A program made the translations under genes and the position numbers. A DNA stretch of 64,000 bases from Comamonadaceae bacterium (GTDB lineage: Bacteria > Pseudomonadota > Gammaproteobacteria > Burkholderiales > Burkholderiaceae_C): assembly GCA_947476465.1 (NCBI GenBank), contig CANJQN010000002.1, positions 62,001-126,000 of the forward strand, in the 5' to 3' direction. This document shows positions 45,461 to 54,157 of the stretch, piece by piece. The first letter of the stretch is position 1. Every line of letters starts with the position of its first letter. The notes under the pieces were generated by a model. That model saw only the letters and a list, made by a program, of their open reading frames with translations. It did not search any database and had not been told where the DNA came from.

Positions 45461-46474
45461 ATGAAGATGTTCAAGTCATTGATCAGGATGAGCGGCACGC
45501 GGCTCGCAGCCGCTCTGGTGGGCGCCGCCGCGCTGGCAGGCGCCGGCGCCGCCACTGCGCAGGAGTACCCCAATCGCTCCATCTCCCTGATCGTGGGCTT
45601 TGCGGCAGGGGGTGCCACCGACGCGGTCGCACGCGTCATCGGACAGGCGATGTCCACGCGCCTGAACGTGCCGGTGGTGATCGACAACAAGCCTGGGGCC
45701 GCGGGCATTCCTGCGATCCAGACCCTTCGCGGTGCGCCGCAAGATGGCTACACCCTGCTCCTGGGGTCGGGCGGCATGCTGTCCCAGGGGCCCGGATTCA
45801 GGCGCGACCTGCCTTATGACCCGCTGGTCGACTTCGTGCCGGTTTCCGGGGTGGCGAAAGTCAGCGGGGTGCTGGTGGCGCGCAGCGAGCTGCCGGTGAC
45901 GAACGTCAGGGAACTGGTCGCCTACGCCAAGGCCAACCCGGGCAACACCACCTACAGTTCGTCCGGCGTCGGGACTGCCAACCAACTTTCGATCGAGTTG
46001 CTGGCCTACAAGACCGGCACCAAGTTCCTGCACATTCCGTACAAGTCCGACACCCAGTCAGCCTCTGAGATCATGGCCGGCCGCATCGATTTTTCGATCA
46101 TGACCGCCAGTGTCGCCATCCCCCTGGTTCAATCCGGAAAAATGAAGGCCTTCGCAGTCACCAGTCCGAAGCGCATTGCCGCCATTCCCAACGTCCCCAG
46201 CCTTTCGGAAGCCGGTTTGCCCGGGCTGGACGCACTCGAGCCGTTCACGTTCTACGGCATCGTCGGCGCCGCAGGTCTGCCGCCAGCGGTGGTGCAAAAG
46301 CTCAACGCCGCGATCAGCGATGCCCTGGCCGATCCGGGCGTGGTGGCCAGATTCGCCACGCTCGGGTTCGATCCCACGCCGCCAGCCGCGCCCGAGCAGT
46401 TCGGCGCTTTCATGCGCTCAGAGCTGACGAAGTGGCGCGACCTGTCTGCCAATGTAAAAATCGACTTCAAATGA
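45461..46474 (+). CDS. Bug-family tripartite-tricarboxylate transport substrate-binding protein (2)
   Basis: This 337-residue periplasmic receptor has a signal peptide (MKMFKSLIRMSGTRLAAALV, cleavage near TAQ-E) and Bug signatures: YPNRSISLIVGFAAGGATDAVARVI, VVIDNKPGAAGIPAIQTLRGAPQDGYTLLLG, and the C-terminal GAAGLPPAVVQKLNAAISDAL. GATDAVAR differs from the ligand loops of the other two receptors in the cluster, so each may recognise a different compound. CGGAGA precedes the ATG. Its stop overlaps the next gene as ATGA. Confidence 0.93.
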   Translation: MKMFKSLIRMSGTRLAAALVGAAALAGAGAATAQEYPNRSISLIVGFAAGGATDAVARVIGQAMSTRLNVPVVIDNKPGAAGIPAIQTLRGAPQDGYTLLLGSGGMLSQGPGFRRDLPYDPLVDFVPVSGVAKVSGVLVARSELPVTNVRELVAYAKANPGNTTYSSSGVGTANQLSIELLAYKTGTKFLHIPYKSDTQSASEIMAGRIDFSIMTASVAIPLVQSGKMKAFAVTSPKRIAAIPNVPSLSEAGLPGLDALEPFTFYGIVGAAGLPPAVVQKLNAAISDALADPGVVARFATLGFDPTPPAAPEQFGAFMRSELTKWRDLSANVKIDFK

Positions 46475-47334
46475 GCGCCAAGACCAGTTCGCTCCCGCGA
46501 TCGCAGCATGGCGCTGCGCAGCGCGCAGGCGTCATCCGGATGCGCTATCAGTCCACGACTTCCTTTGACGACCTGCCGGGGTATGCCGCGGCTTTGCGCG
46601 CGCACGCGCGGGCGATCTTCGGCAAAGATGTCGAGGTGGAATTTTGCGGCCTGCCCGCTGCAATCTATGGTGGCGCGATGCCAGGCGAGGTGCTGGGCTA
46701 CCACTACCTGAAGCACATGGTGCAGGACGCAGCCCTTGAGGCTTGCTACCAGAGCGAACGCTCGGGCATCGATGCTTTCATCATCGGCAGTTTCTCGGAG
46801 CCGCTGCTCAAGGCGTCTCGGTCGGCGGTCGATATTCCGGTCATGTCACTGCCGGAGAGCGCGTTGCTCATCGGCTGTTCGCTGGCCGACCGCTGCGCGC
46901 TGATCACCTTGTCGCCGGGTCAAACCAAGCGCGTCACCGAGATCGTCGATCGGCACGGCATGCAGTCGCGCACGATCGGCTGCTTCGACATGGGCGGCCA
47001 ATTCGGCGAAGCAGCCCTGGAAGCGGCGCTCAGTTCGCCGGACAAAGTCCTGGCGGCCTTTACCGAAACGGCGCGGCGCGCCATCGCCGCGGGGGCGGAC
47101 CTGGTCATACCGGCCGAAGGTGTCCTGAACGAAGTGGTGTACGCCAACGGCTTGCGGCGGATCGGGAAGGCAACCGTGATGGACTGCGTGGGCGTCGTGC
47201 TGATGCATGCCGAGATGATGGTCCGGGCCCGTCGGGTGTTGGGCCTTGAGGTAGGCCGCGAGTGGAGCTACCCCAAGGCAAGCCCGGAACTGGTCAAAAC
47301 ACTGCGCCGGGGCACCGGACGTGCCACGACCTGA
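46471..47334 (+). CDS. Asp/Glu/hydantoin racemase superfamily protein lacking both catalytic cysteines
   Basis: This 287-residue protein has the two-lobed racemase-superfamily fold signature (VDIPVMSLPESALLIGCSLADRCALITLSPG...RVTEIVDRHGM). In cysteine racemases and maleate isomerases two cysteines lie in ACFSDP- and GCAGM-like loops. Here the loops read IIGSFSEP (Ser107) and VIPAEGVL (Ala215-Glu216), so both cysteines seem replaced; this needs a structural alignment. It could act as a decarboxylase, isomerase or lyase with other residues. It overlaps the TTT receptor gene by four bases and so belongs to its operon. The family often processes the ligand of the linked receptor. Confidence 0.75.
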   Translation: MSAKTSSLPRSQHGAAQRAGVIRMRYQSTTSFDDLPGYAAALRAHARAIFGKDVEVEFCGLPAAIYGGAMPGEVLGYHYLKHMVQDAALEACYQSERSGIDAFIIGSFSEPLLKASRSAVDIPVMSLPESALLIGCSLADRCALITLSPGQTKRVTEIVDRHGMQSRTIGCFDMGGQFGEAALEAALSSPDKVLAAFTETARRAIAAGADLVIPAEGVLNEVVYANGLRRIGKATVMDCVGVVLMHAEMMVRARRVLGLEVGREWSYPKASPELVKTLRRGTGRATT

Positions 47335-47378
47335 GGCTGGCAAGGCCGGGGGCGCCACGCCACGCATGAGGCCCTTTT

Positions 47379-47798
47379 CTACTGCCGCAACGCGGCGTCG
47401 CGCAGCTCCACCAGCCGCGCCGCGTAGCGCGGCTGCAGCAGCGCGGCCACTTCGGCGAGGTCGCCTTGCGGATCCCCATCGATACGCCAGTCGACGCGGG
47501 TGCCGCCTTGTGGATCTTGCGTGAGCTCAAGCGTCGCGCGCATCCCGGCCACGGGCAGCGTCGAGCCGGAGACGGCCGAATAGACCAAGCGCATGGACGC
47601 ACCGTCGCGTTCCTCCAGCCGCTCACGAACCTCGCCATTGGCGCCGGTGATGACCCGCAGGCAGCCCACACCTTCCCCCTCCAACCGGCAGTCCCGAGTG
47701 GCGCGGCTCCAGGCGGCCAACCCGCCGAAATCGCCGACCAGGTCCCACACCCGCTGCGCGGGCGAATCGATGTGCTCTGTGATCGTGACGATGTGCAT
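47379..47798 (-). CDS. SRPBCC (START-like/polyketide cyclase) family protein
   Basis: This 139-residue protein has the helix-grip fold pattern of SRPBCC proteins: MHIVTITEHIDSPAQRVWDL, VGDFGGLAAWSRATRDCRLE, then RLEERDGASMRLVYSAVSGS and the long C-terminal helix ending LVELRDAALRQ. Such proteins bind hydrophobic ligands or act as cyclases/dehydratases. It is encoded opposite to the hydrolase operon, with 112 bases between the two starts, and operator 4 lies in the gap, so both directions could be controlled together. The frame extends to 47882, but the start at 47798 fits the domain. Confidence 0.8.
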   Translation of the reverse strand: MHIVTITEHIDSPAQRVWDLVGDFGGLAAWSRATRDCRLEGEGVGCLRVITGANGEVRERLEERDGASMRLVYSAVSGSTLPVAGMRATLELTQDPQGGTRVDWRIDGDPQGDLAEVAALLQPRYAARLVELRDAALRQ

Positions 47799-47804
47799 GG
47801 CCGG

Positions 47805-47844
47805 TTCACTCCTGGTCTGGGTCTGGCTATGATATGGTAAGTCC
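47805..47844 (+). promoter_or_regulatory. Promoter and GGTAAGTCC operator 4, before the hydrolase operon
   Basis: TTCACT (47805-47810), a 17-base spacer and TATGAT (47828-47833) form a good sigma-70 promoter. GGTAAGTCC (47836-47844), one base different from the other three sites, overlaps the expected start near 47840. It precedes the gene at 47911 and lies between divergent genes. Confidence 0.65.
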
Positions 47845-47910
47845 ATTAAGGTTGAACGCGACACCAGCGCCTTGCAGCGCATGGGATGCAGTTGCCAGGA
47901 GACAAGGCGA

Positions 47911-48705
47911 ATGAAGAATGTGAACGGATTCCCGCAAGCCTTGCGCGCGGGCTACCTCGATACTCGCCTTGGCCAACTGCACTATCGCGTCTGCGGGCAA
48001 GGGCGGACGCTGCTGCTGCTGCATCCGCCACCACGCTCGTCATTGGTCTATCGGCGTCTCATGGCGGCATTCGAGGAGACGGGCGGCGTGCGGGTGATTG
48101 CGCTGGACCTGCCCGGTTTCGGGCAGTCCTGCGATCTGCCCGCGGGCATCACGATCGACGGCCTCGCGGACGTGGTGGCGCAGGCCATCGTTGCGCTGGA
48201 CTGCGGCCCCGTCAGCGTCTTTGGTTTGCACACCGGTAACAAGGTGGGCGCCGCGCTCGCCGCAGCCCACCCCGCTCAGGTGGACCGGCTCATCCTGGCA
48301 GGCTTGACCCACAGCATCATTTTGGACGCGCAGCGGCGCAACGAGGCCATGCGCGCTTATATGCGATCCAAACCACCGACCGACCCGGCGCAGGATCCGC
48401 CTGCCTGGCGCGACGAACAAGTCGACCGTTTGAATGCGCGCGGTGTCGACACCCTGTATGCCGCCAACTTCAGCTTCGACCTGGCGGGCGTCGTGCCGGC
48501 AATCACGGCGCCCACATTGGTGCTGGAGCTGGCGGTGCCCCAGGAGGAGTCCCTTGGGCGGCATGCGGATTCATGGTGCGCCCAGTTGCCGCGCGGTCAA
48601 GCGGCTTGCGTGGCCGGGAACGACCGCGACTTGCTGCAATCGAGGCCGCACGAACTGGCGCGCATGATCACGCAGTACCTCAACGAATCGCCGGCCACGG
48701 CGTGA
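47911..48705 (+). CDS. Alpha/beta-hydrolase-fold protein with a GLHTG elbow
   Basis: This 264-residue protein has the alpha/beta hydrolase fold (LLLLHPPPRSSLVYRRLMAA, VIALDLPGFGQS). The nucleophile elbow, normally GxSxG, reads GLHTG with His107 at the serine position and Thr108 after it. At the C-terminal end the usual catalytic GxGH segment reads GNDRDLLQSRP, with no histidine. I recall a subfamily with GYHTG in related bacterial clusters, so this is probably a real variant rather than decay. Activity could be cofactor-free oxygenase, lyase or non-catalytic. The ATG at 47911 is preferred over 47872 for its AAGG site. Confidence 0.8.
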   Translation: MKNVNGFPQALRAGYLDTRLGQLHYRVCGQGRTLLLLHPPPRSSLVYRRLMAAFEETGGVRVIALDLPGFGQSCDLPAGITIDGLADVVAQAIVALDCGPVSVFGLHTGNKVGAALAAAHPAQVDRLILAGLTHSIILDAQRRNEAMRAYMRSKPPTDPAQDPPAWRDEQVDRLNARGVDTLYAANFSFDLAGVVPAITAPTLVLELAVPQEESLGRHADSWCAQLPRGQAACVAGNDRDLLQSRPHELARMITQYLNESPATA

Positions 48706-48721
48706 GCAAGGAGACACCGGC

Positions 48722-49486
48722 GTGAACCAGATCGATCTGAAAGGTCGTGTCGCCATCGTCACGGGGGGTGCGGCGGGAATCGGCCTGGCCTGCGCGCGCC
48801 GGTTTCTGGAGTCGGGCGCCCAGGTGTCCCTCTGGGACCTGAGCCGGGAAAGTCTCGATCAAGCGAAGGCCGAACTCCAACCACTGGGCCCGGTCGACAC
48901 CCGCCAGGTCGATGTGGCCGACGCGCAGAACGTGCGGCAGGCGGCTGGCGCCGTCGCGGCGCAGTTCGGACGCATCGACGCATTGGTCAACAGCGCGGGT
49001 GTCTCCGGCCGCTTCGTTGCCACCGCCGACTATCCGCTGGAAGACTGGCAGCGGCAGCTCGACGTCAACCTGAGCGGCACTTTCTACTGCTGCCAGGCCG
49101 TGCTTGCGCCGATGCTGGAGCGCGGCTATGGCCGCATCGTCAACGTTTCCTCGATGGCTGGCAAAGAGGGCAATCCGTTCGCGGTGGCCTACTCCAGTGC
49201 CAAGGCCGGCGTGATCGGCATGACCAAGTCCCTGGGCAAGGAGCTCGCACCAGCAGGCATCTTGGTCAATTGCGTCACGCCGACGATCTTCAACACGCCC
49301 ATGCACCAACGCACGCGCGTGAACATGGCCCCCGAGCAACTCGCGGCGCTCAAAGCCAAGATTCCCCTGGGCCGCATCGGCGAGCCGCACGAGGCCGCCG
49401 CCTTGATCGCGTGGCTGTGCTCCGAAGATTGCTCATTCAGCACCGGCGCGGTGTTCGATCTGTCCGGCGGCCGGGCCACGTACTGA
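48722..49486 (+). CDS. SDR family oxidoreductase (1), GTG start
   Basis: This 254-residue short-chain dehydrogenase has the nucleotide motif TGGAAGIG at residues 14-21, NSAG in the central sheet, NVSS and the catalytic YSSAK (Tyr-x3-Lys), and ends SGGRATY. An acidic residue after the second strand (LWDLS) predicts NAD(H) preference. It should oxidise or reduce an alcohol or ketone intermediate of the pathway. AGGAG lies ahead of the GTG at 48722, 16 bases after the hydrolase stop, in one operon. Confidence 0.92.
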   Translation: MNQIDLKGRVAIVTGGAAGIGLACARRFLESGAQVSLWDLSRESLDQAKAELQPLGPVDTRQVDVADAQNVRQAAGAVAAQFGRIDALVNSAGVSGRFVATADYPLEDWQRQLDVNLSGTFYCCQAVLAPMLERGYGRIVNVSSMAGKEGNPFAVAYSSAKAGVIGMTKSLGKELAPAGILVNCVTPTIFNTPMHQRTRVNMAPEQLAALKAKIPLGRIGEPHEAAALIAWLCSEDCSFSTGAVFDLSGGRATY

Positions 49487-49534
49487 GCCGTCCCCTTCGC
49501 GGTCCACAACCCCCAACCAGCAGGAGCCACACAC

Positions 49535-50920
49535 GTGACCGATCCAGTGCATACCCACGCTGAGCCCTCGCTGCTCGCGCACCTGGCCGAGTTTTCCCAC
49601 GGCATCCGCCTTGCCGATGTGCCGCCACAAGTGCGTCGCCAGGCACACCTGAATATTTTGGACACGATCGGCTGCATCGCGTCCGGCGCACGCCTTGCCG
49701 AATCGCAGCAACTGCTGCGAGCCGAGGCTTCGCGCGGCGGCCCGCAGGAGGCCACGGTCCTGGGTGGCGGGCAGCGGCTGCCGATCGAAGCCGCGGCGCG
49801 GGTCAATGGCTATATGGGCGATGTGTTCGAGCTCAACGACCTGATCGGCGGACACGCCAGCATCGTCACCGTCACACCGGCGCTGGCGCTGGCCGAATCC
49901 GTCGGCGCTTCGGGCGCGCAGCTGGTGGAAGCCGTGATCGCCGGCATCGAAGTCGTTTGCCGCGTCCACGGTGGCTTCTATGCGCATCAAAAGCCGTTCA
50001 CGGAAACGGCCATGGTCCAGGTCACCATCGCCTCGGCGGCCGGCGCCGCGGCGACAGCGGCCAAGCTGCTCAAGCTGGACGCGCAACAAACCATGCACGC
50101 CATGGCGATTGCCGGATCGCTGACCAGTTGGGGTCCGGCGGAGCTGGTGTTCGGCGAGGGCAACTCGCTCAAGCCGATCCTGTTTGGCGGTTGGCCAGGA
50201 TCCATGGGGCTGGTGGCCGCCAACTATGCGAAGAGCGGAATCACCGGCCCCAGTCGCCTGTTGGAAAGCCCCATTGGCTACTACTCGACCGTGGCCCGCG
50301 CCTACGACCGCGAGGTGGTGCTGGACTTTGAGAACTGGCGGCTGGCGCAGCCGCGCCGCAAGCTTCACGCCTGCTGCGGCTATACGCATTCGGCGATCGA
50401 CCTGGTCGCGCGCATGCGCGCGAGCGGGCAGCTGGCCGGCGCGGATCGGGTGCGCGTGTTTGTTCCCCCGTACATCATCCCGGCCATCTCCAAGGGCGGG
50501 CGCCCACCGGCGACCCCGAACGAGGCGCGCTTCAACATGGAATACTGCCTTGCGCTGGCCAGCGTCGATACCGACGTGATCCTGCCCGAGCACAGCATGG
50601 ACTGCGAGGAGCATCTCAAGCGCGCGGACATCGCTGCGGCTGTGCGCCGGTTTGAGGTGGTGGCCGACCCGGCTTACAACCACTACCGCTTTTGCCGCGT
50701 CCAGCTGCTCGACGAAGCCGGGCGGGTCGTGCGGGAGGAGAGCTACGATGCGCCGCGCGGCAGCGAATGGAACCCCATGAGCGACGATGAGGTGATCGGC
50801 AAGTTCCGCCGGCTGGCGACGCCCTTCATGACGGGCGTCCAGGCCGACAGCTACATCGCACGGGTGGAGCAACTGCAGGCGCAGCCCACCACCGATTGGT
50901 TGCTTCGGGCCTTCTCATGA
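49535..50920 (+). CDS. MmgE/PrpD family protein (2), GTG start
   Basis: This 461-residue paralogue of the protein at 42045 is colinear over its full length. Shared blocks include FSHGIRLADVP, RVNGYMGDVFELNDLIGGHA, KLHACCGYTHSAIDLVARMR and NPMSDDEVIGKFRRL. It probably performs a similar dehydratase- or decarboxylase-like step on a related acid. AGGAG lies before the GTG. It is in the hydrolase-SDR operon. Two such enzymes in one cluster suggest two analogous steps or two substrates rather than redundancy, because the sequences are well diverged. Confidence 0.87.
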   Translation: MTDPVHTHAEPSLLAHLAEFSHGIRLADVPPQVRRQAHLNILDTIGCIASGARLAESQQLLRAEASRGGPQEATVLGGGQRLPIEAAARVNGYMGDVFELNDLIGGHASIVTVTPALALAESVGASGAQLVEAVIAGIEVVCRVHGGFYAHQKPFTETAMVQVTIASAAGAAATAAKLLKLDAQQTMHAMAIAGSLTSWGPAELVFGEGNSLKPILFGGWPGSMGLVAANYAKSGITGPSRLLESPIGYYSTVARAYDREVVLDFENWRLAQPRRKLHACCGYTHSAIDLVARMRASGQLAGADRVRVFVPPYIIPAISKGGRPPATPNEARFNMEYCLALASVDTDVILPEHSMDCEEHLKRADIAAAVRRFEVVADPAYNHYRFCRVQLLDEAGRVVREESYDAPRGSEWNPMSDDEVIGKFRRLATPFMTGVQADSYIARVEQLQAQPTTDWLLRAFS

Positions 50921-50954
50921 GTGACGACCTTACTCATGAGACTGGAAGCATCCA

Positions 50955-51701
50955 GTGGATCTAGAGATCAAGGGCCATGTGGCCGTCGTCACCGGTGGTG
51001 CCCGCGGGTTGGGTGCGCAGATTTGCATGGCGCTGGCCGAAGAGGGCGCCCACGTCGTGGTGTGGGATCGCGACCACGCGGCCGGTGAGCTGGCTGCGGC
51101 AATCCGTGCGAACGGCGGCAGTGCGTCGGCGGTGAGCGCGGACGTCACCCACTCCAGCCTTGTAAACGAGACCGTCTCCAGCATCGTTCAAGAGCGTGGG
51201 TCGATCGAGATCCTGGTCAACTGCGCCGGGTTTTCACGTGACGGCGCGATCACCGAGATGAGCGACGAGCAGTGGCACGACGTGATCGCGGTCAATCTCC
51301 ACGGCACGTTTTATGTCACCCGGGCCGTGACGAGAGTGATGAAGGCCAAGGGGTACGGCCGCATCGTGAATGTCTCGTCCCGTGCCCGCACGGGGGACAA
51401 CTTCAAAGCCAATTACGCGGCAGCCAAGGAAGGCGTGGTCGGACTGACCATGGCACTGGCCATCGAGCTGGGCAAGAGCGGCATCACCGTCAACGCGGTT
51501 GCTCCGGGCTTTTGCGAAACCGAGCGCACACGGGGCCTGCCCTACTTCAAGGATCTGAAGTCACGTGCCCTTGAAAAGACACCCACGGCACGTCTGGGCA
51601 ATGAGCGCGACATTGCTGATGGTGTGCTGTACCTGGTCGGGCGCCGCAGCGGCTACATCACGGGCGAGGTCTTGACCATCGCGGGCGGCCGGTGGCGATG
51701 A
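50955..51701 (+). CDS. SDR family oxidoreductase (2), FabG-like, GTG start
   Basis: This 248-residue short-chain dehydrogenase has TGGARGLG near residues 13-20, WDRD after the second strand, NCAG, NVSSRARTG and the catalytic NYAAAKEG (Tyr-x3-Lys), and ends TIAGGRWR. The fold and PGFCETERTRG segment are FabG/3-oxoacyl reductase-like. Asp in VVWDRD favours NAD. The GTG at 50955 has only a weak upstream site (GGAAG). It is the fourth gene of the operon starting at 47911 and probably acts in sequence with the first SDR. Confidence 0.9.
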   Translation: MDLEIKGHVAVVTGGARGLGAQICMALAEEGAHVVVWDRDHAAGELAAAIRANGGSASAVSADVTHSSLVNETVSSIVQERGSIEILVNCAGFSRDGAITEMSDEQWHDVIAVNLHGTFYVTRAVTRVMKAKGYGRIVNVSSRARTGDNFKANYAAAKEGVVGLTMALAIELGKSGITVNAVAPGFCETERTRGLPYFKDLKSRALEKTPTARLGNERDIADGVLYLVGRRSGYITGEVLTIAGGRWR

Positions 51702-51746
51702 GCGCCGCAAGCCCTGCTGATTCATTCGTGCACTGAGGAGACATCC

Positions 51747-52703
51747 ATGTCTGTCGAGAACATCCGCATCGAATCACTCAACGAACATATCGGCGTCAAG
51801 CTTACAGGCCTTGACCTTGAGTCCGTTGCGCGCGACCCCGCCTTCATCCGCCTCGTGAGGCAGTTGCTGGATGAACACCTGCTGGTCTTCATCCCCCAGC
51901 AGACGATCGAGGCGAACACGGCCCAGGAGCTCACCGCCAACTTCGGACCGCTGCTGGACATCAAGCGCGCCGGCAACAAGGCCCACCACGTCGAGGGCGC
52001 GCCCTGGATCAAGGTGATCTCCAACGGCTTGGCGCCAGACGGCGTTCCGTATGGCGATGGCAATTCTTCGGCGCAGATCTGGCATTCGGACTCCACCCCC
52101 TGGGAGGCTCCCGTTGGCCACATCGCGTTCTATTGCAGACAGACCGTCGACCCGGTGCCCAAGACCTACTTCAAGAACATGATCAAGGTCTACCAGGCGC
52201 TGCCGCAGGCGGTGAAGGACAAGGTCGACGAGCTTCGGGTGATTCACCACTTCTATCCGCGCCAGATCGAGGTGGCGATCCATGCCAATGGCCCGTCGAT
52301 GCCGCTGGAGGACCGCAAGAGCGGCTTCGCGCATCCGCTCGTGCGCCGTGTGGTGGGCAACAACAAGCCCGTGCTGTACCTGCCCACCCGCCGCGACAGC
52401 ATCGTCCAGGGTTGGTCTGAACAAGACAGCCGGGCCTTGTTCGAGGAGCTCTGGGCGTTCACCAACCAATGTGACTTCGACTGCGCCGTGGGCCTGCAGC
52501 CGGATGACTTCGTGATCTGGGACAACCGGGCCACCGTTCATGCACGGGACGGCTGGTCCAACGACCAGACGCGCATCATGTGGCACATCTCGTCGGAGGG
52601 CGAGATCCCGACGCCGCTGCGCACCAAGCGGGGCGTCAACACGATTGGCCTGGACCGCGACCAGGCCAAGGCGGCGACCGCGGCGATCTACAACGACTAT
52701 TGA
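51747..52703 (+). CDS. TauD/TfdA-family Fe(II)/2-oxoglutarate dioxygenase
   Basis: This 318-residue dioxygenase carries the iron-binding facial triad His113-x-Asp115 (IWHSDSTPWE) and His265 (ATVHARDG), with Arg276 (TRIMWH) as the likely 2-oxoglutarate ligand. It resembles TfdA/TauD, which hydroxylate substrates such as 2,4-dichlorophenoxyacetate or taurine and often cause C-O, C-N or C-S cleavage through an unstable hemiacetal. Here it could start breakdown of an ether-, amine- or sulfonate-containing compound. GAGGAG precedes the ATG. It follows the second SDR in the same operon. Confidence 0.9.
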   Translation: MSVENIRIESLNEHIGVKLTGLDLESVARDPAFIRLVRQLLDEHLLVFIPQQTIEANTAQELTANFGPLLDIKRAGNKAHHVEGAPWIKVISNGLAPDGVPYGDGNSSAQIWHSDSTPWEAPVGHIAFYCRQTVDPVPKTYFKNMIKVYQALPQAVKDKVDELRVIHHFYPRQIEVAIHANGPSMPLEDRKSGFAHPLVRRVVGNNKPVLYLPTRRDSIVQGWSEQDSRALFEELWAFTNQCDFDCAVGLQPDDFVIWDNRATVHARDGWSNDQTRIMWHISSEGEIPTPLRTKRGVNTIGLDRDQAKAATAAIYNDY

Positions 52704-52721
52704 CTTTGAGGCGTTCCCCAA

Positions 52722-54131
52722 ATGGCTGATACCCCAACACTTGCCTGCGACGTTGCCATCATTGGTGGCGGCATCTCCGGGATGATCGCCGCCCTTCGCA
52801 GCGCGCAGGGTGGCCGCAGCGTTCTGGTGTTCGAAAAGACTTCAGACGATCGCTACGTTTGCAACTCGCGATTGACGGCCGGTATCTGGCACTGCGGCCA
52901 GATGGACATCCAGACTGACCCGGCCGCACTGGCTGAGCGCATCATGCAGGTCACAGGCGGCAATGCCCGCACAGACCTGGCGCAGGCGGTCGCCAAGGAC
53001 GGTATCCGGGCAGTGCGATTCATGCAGAGCGTGGGGATCCGCTTCATCAAGGGGCCGATGGACTACCAATCGTTCATGCTGTCGCCGCCCACCATCACGC
53101 CACAGGGCCGGCAGTGGGAAGGCCGGGGCGGCGACGTCATGCTGCGCACCTTCGAGGCCGAACTGAACAAGCTGGGCGGAAAGATCCTTCGTGGACACCG
53201 GGCGATCGAGCTGACCAAGCGCGATGGGCGCGTCTGTGGTTTCACGGGAGAGCGGGCCGTCGGCGGCGGCTTCAGCGTCAATGCGACGTCGGTGGTCATC
53301 GCCGACGGCGGGTTCCAGGCCAACCCCGAGCTCACCCGCGGCCCTGTGACCAGCGACCCCAACGGCATCCTTCAGCGCAACGCAGCAACCGGCATGGGTG
53401 ACGGGCTGAAGATGGCCCGCCAGGCGGGCGCCGCCATCTCCGACCTGCGAGGCTTCTACGGCCACGTTCAGTCCCGCAATGCATTGCAGTCGGACAAGCT
53501 GTGGCCCTACACCTGGCTGGACTTCATCCTGGCGGCCGGCATGATCGTCGGGGCCGACGGGCGCCGCTTCGCCGACGAAGGGCAGGGCGGGGTGCATGTG
53601 GCCAACGCCATTGCCGTGCGGCCCGATCCCCTGGACACCACCGTGATCTGCGACGAGCGCATCTGGGCCGAACGCGGCACCTTCAACATCCTGCCGCCCA
53701 ATCCTCGTCTGGAGCAAAACGGCGGCACGGTGCTCAGGGCGGACACGCTGGAGCATCTGGCCGATCGCGCCGGACTGGACCGCGCCAGCCTCGTCGCCCA
53801 GGTGCGGGCCTACAACGAGGCGGTGCGCGGCGGCACGCTCGGATCGCTCTCGCCAGCGCGCAGCACGCACAAGTTCGAGGCCTTTGCAATCGAGAAGGCG
53901 CCGTTCTACGCCTTCCCCGCGGTCGCCGGGGTCACCTACACGATGGGTGGCATCTTGGTGGACGCCGACACGCATGTGCAGACCCCTGAAGGCACTTCGC
54001 TGCCAGGCCTGTATGCGGTAGGCTGTGCCACTGGCGGGCTGGAAGGTGGCGAACACAAGGGCTATGTGGGCGGGTTGGTCAAGTCCAGCGTGACCGGCCT
54101 GCGCTGCGCTGAAGCCATTCTCGCGAAATGA
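52722..54131 (+). CDS. FAD-dependent dehydrogenase (fumarate reductase/KstD/TcuA-like flavoprotein)
   Basis: This 469-residue flavoprotein has an N-terminal Rossmann motif VAIIGGGISGMIAALRSAQG and the fumarate-reductase-flavoprotein core (GIWHCGQ, GGDVMLRTFEAEL, VIADGGFQANPELT, NAATGMGDGLKMARQAGA) with a C-terminal FAD cap GGLEGGEHKGYVGG. The family includes 3-ketosteroid dehydrogenases, tricarballylate dehydrogenase and urocanate-type reductases, all introducing or removing C-C double bonds. No haem-binding or covalent-flavin motif is visible. Its position between the dioxygenase and the third TTT receptor suggests a dehydrogenation step. It overlaps the longer start form of the next gene by four bases. 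Confidence 0.88.
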   Translation: MADTPTLACDVAIIGGGISGMIAALRSAQGGRSVLVFEKTSDDRYVCNSRLTAGIWHCGQMDIQTDPAALAERIMQVTGGNARTDLAQAVAKDGIRAVRFMQSVGIRFIKGPMDYQSFMLSPPTITPQGRQWEGRGGDVMLRTFEAELNKLGGKILRGHRAIELTKRDGRVCGFTGERAVGGGFSVNATSVVIADGGFQANPELTRGPVTSDPNGILQRNAATGMGDGLKMARQAGAAISDLRGFYGHVQSRNALQSDKLWPYTWLDFILAAGMIVGADGRRFADEGQGGVHVANAIAVRPDPLDTTVICDERIWAERGTFNILPPNPRLEQNGGTVLRADTLEHLADRAGLDRASLVAQVRAYNEAVRGGTLGSLSPARSTHKFEAFAIEKAPFYAFPAVAGVTYTMGGILVDADTHVQTPEGTSLPGLYAVGCATGGLEGGEHKGYVGGLVKSSVTGLRCAEAILAK

Positions 54132-54157
54132 CATCCAACCCAACCGGAGATTTATTC

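Noticed and set aside
51232..51242. TTTTCACGTGA in the second SDR gene as a possible parS.
   Set aside because: Only the central TTCACGTGA matches; the right half lacks AAAC, so it is not a parS site.
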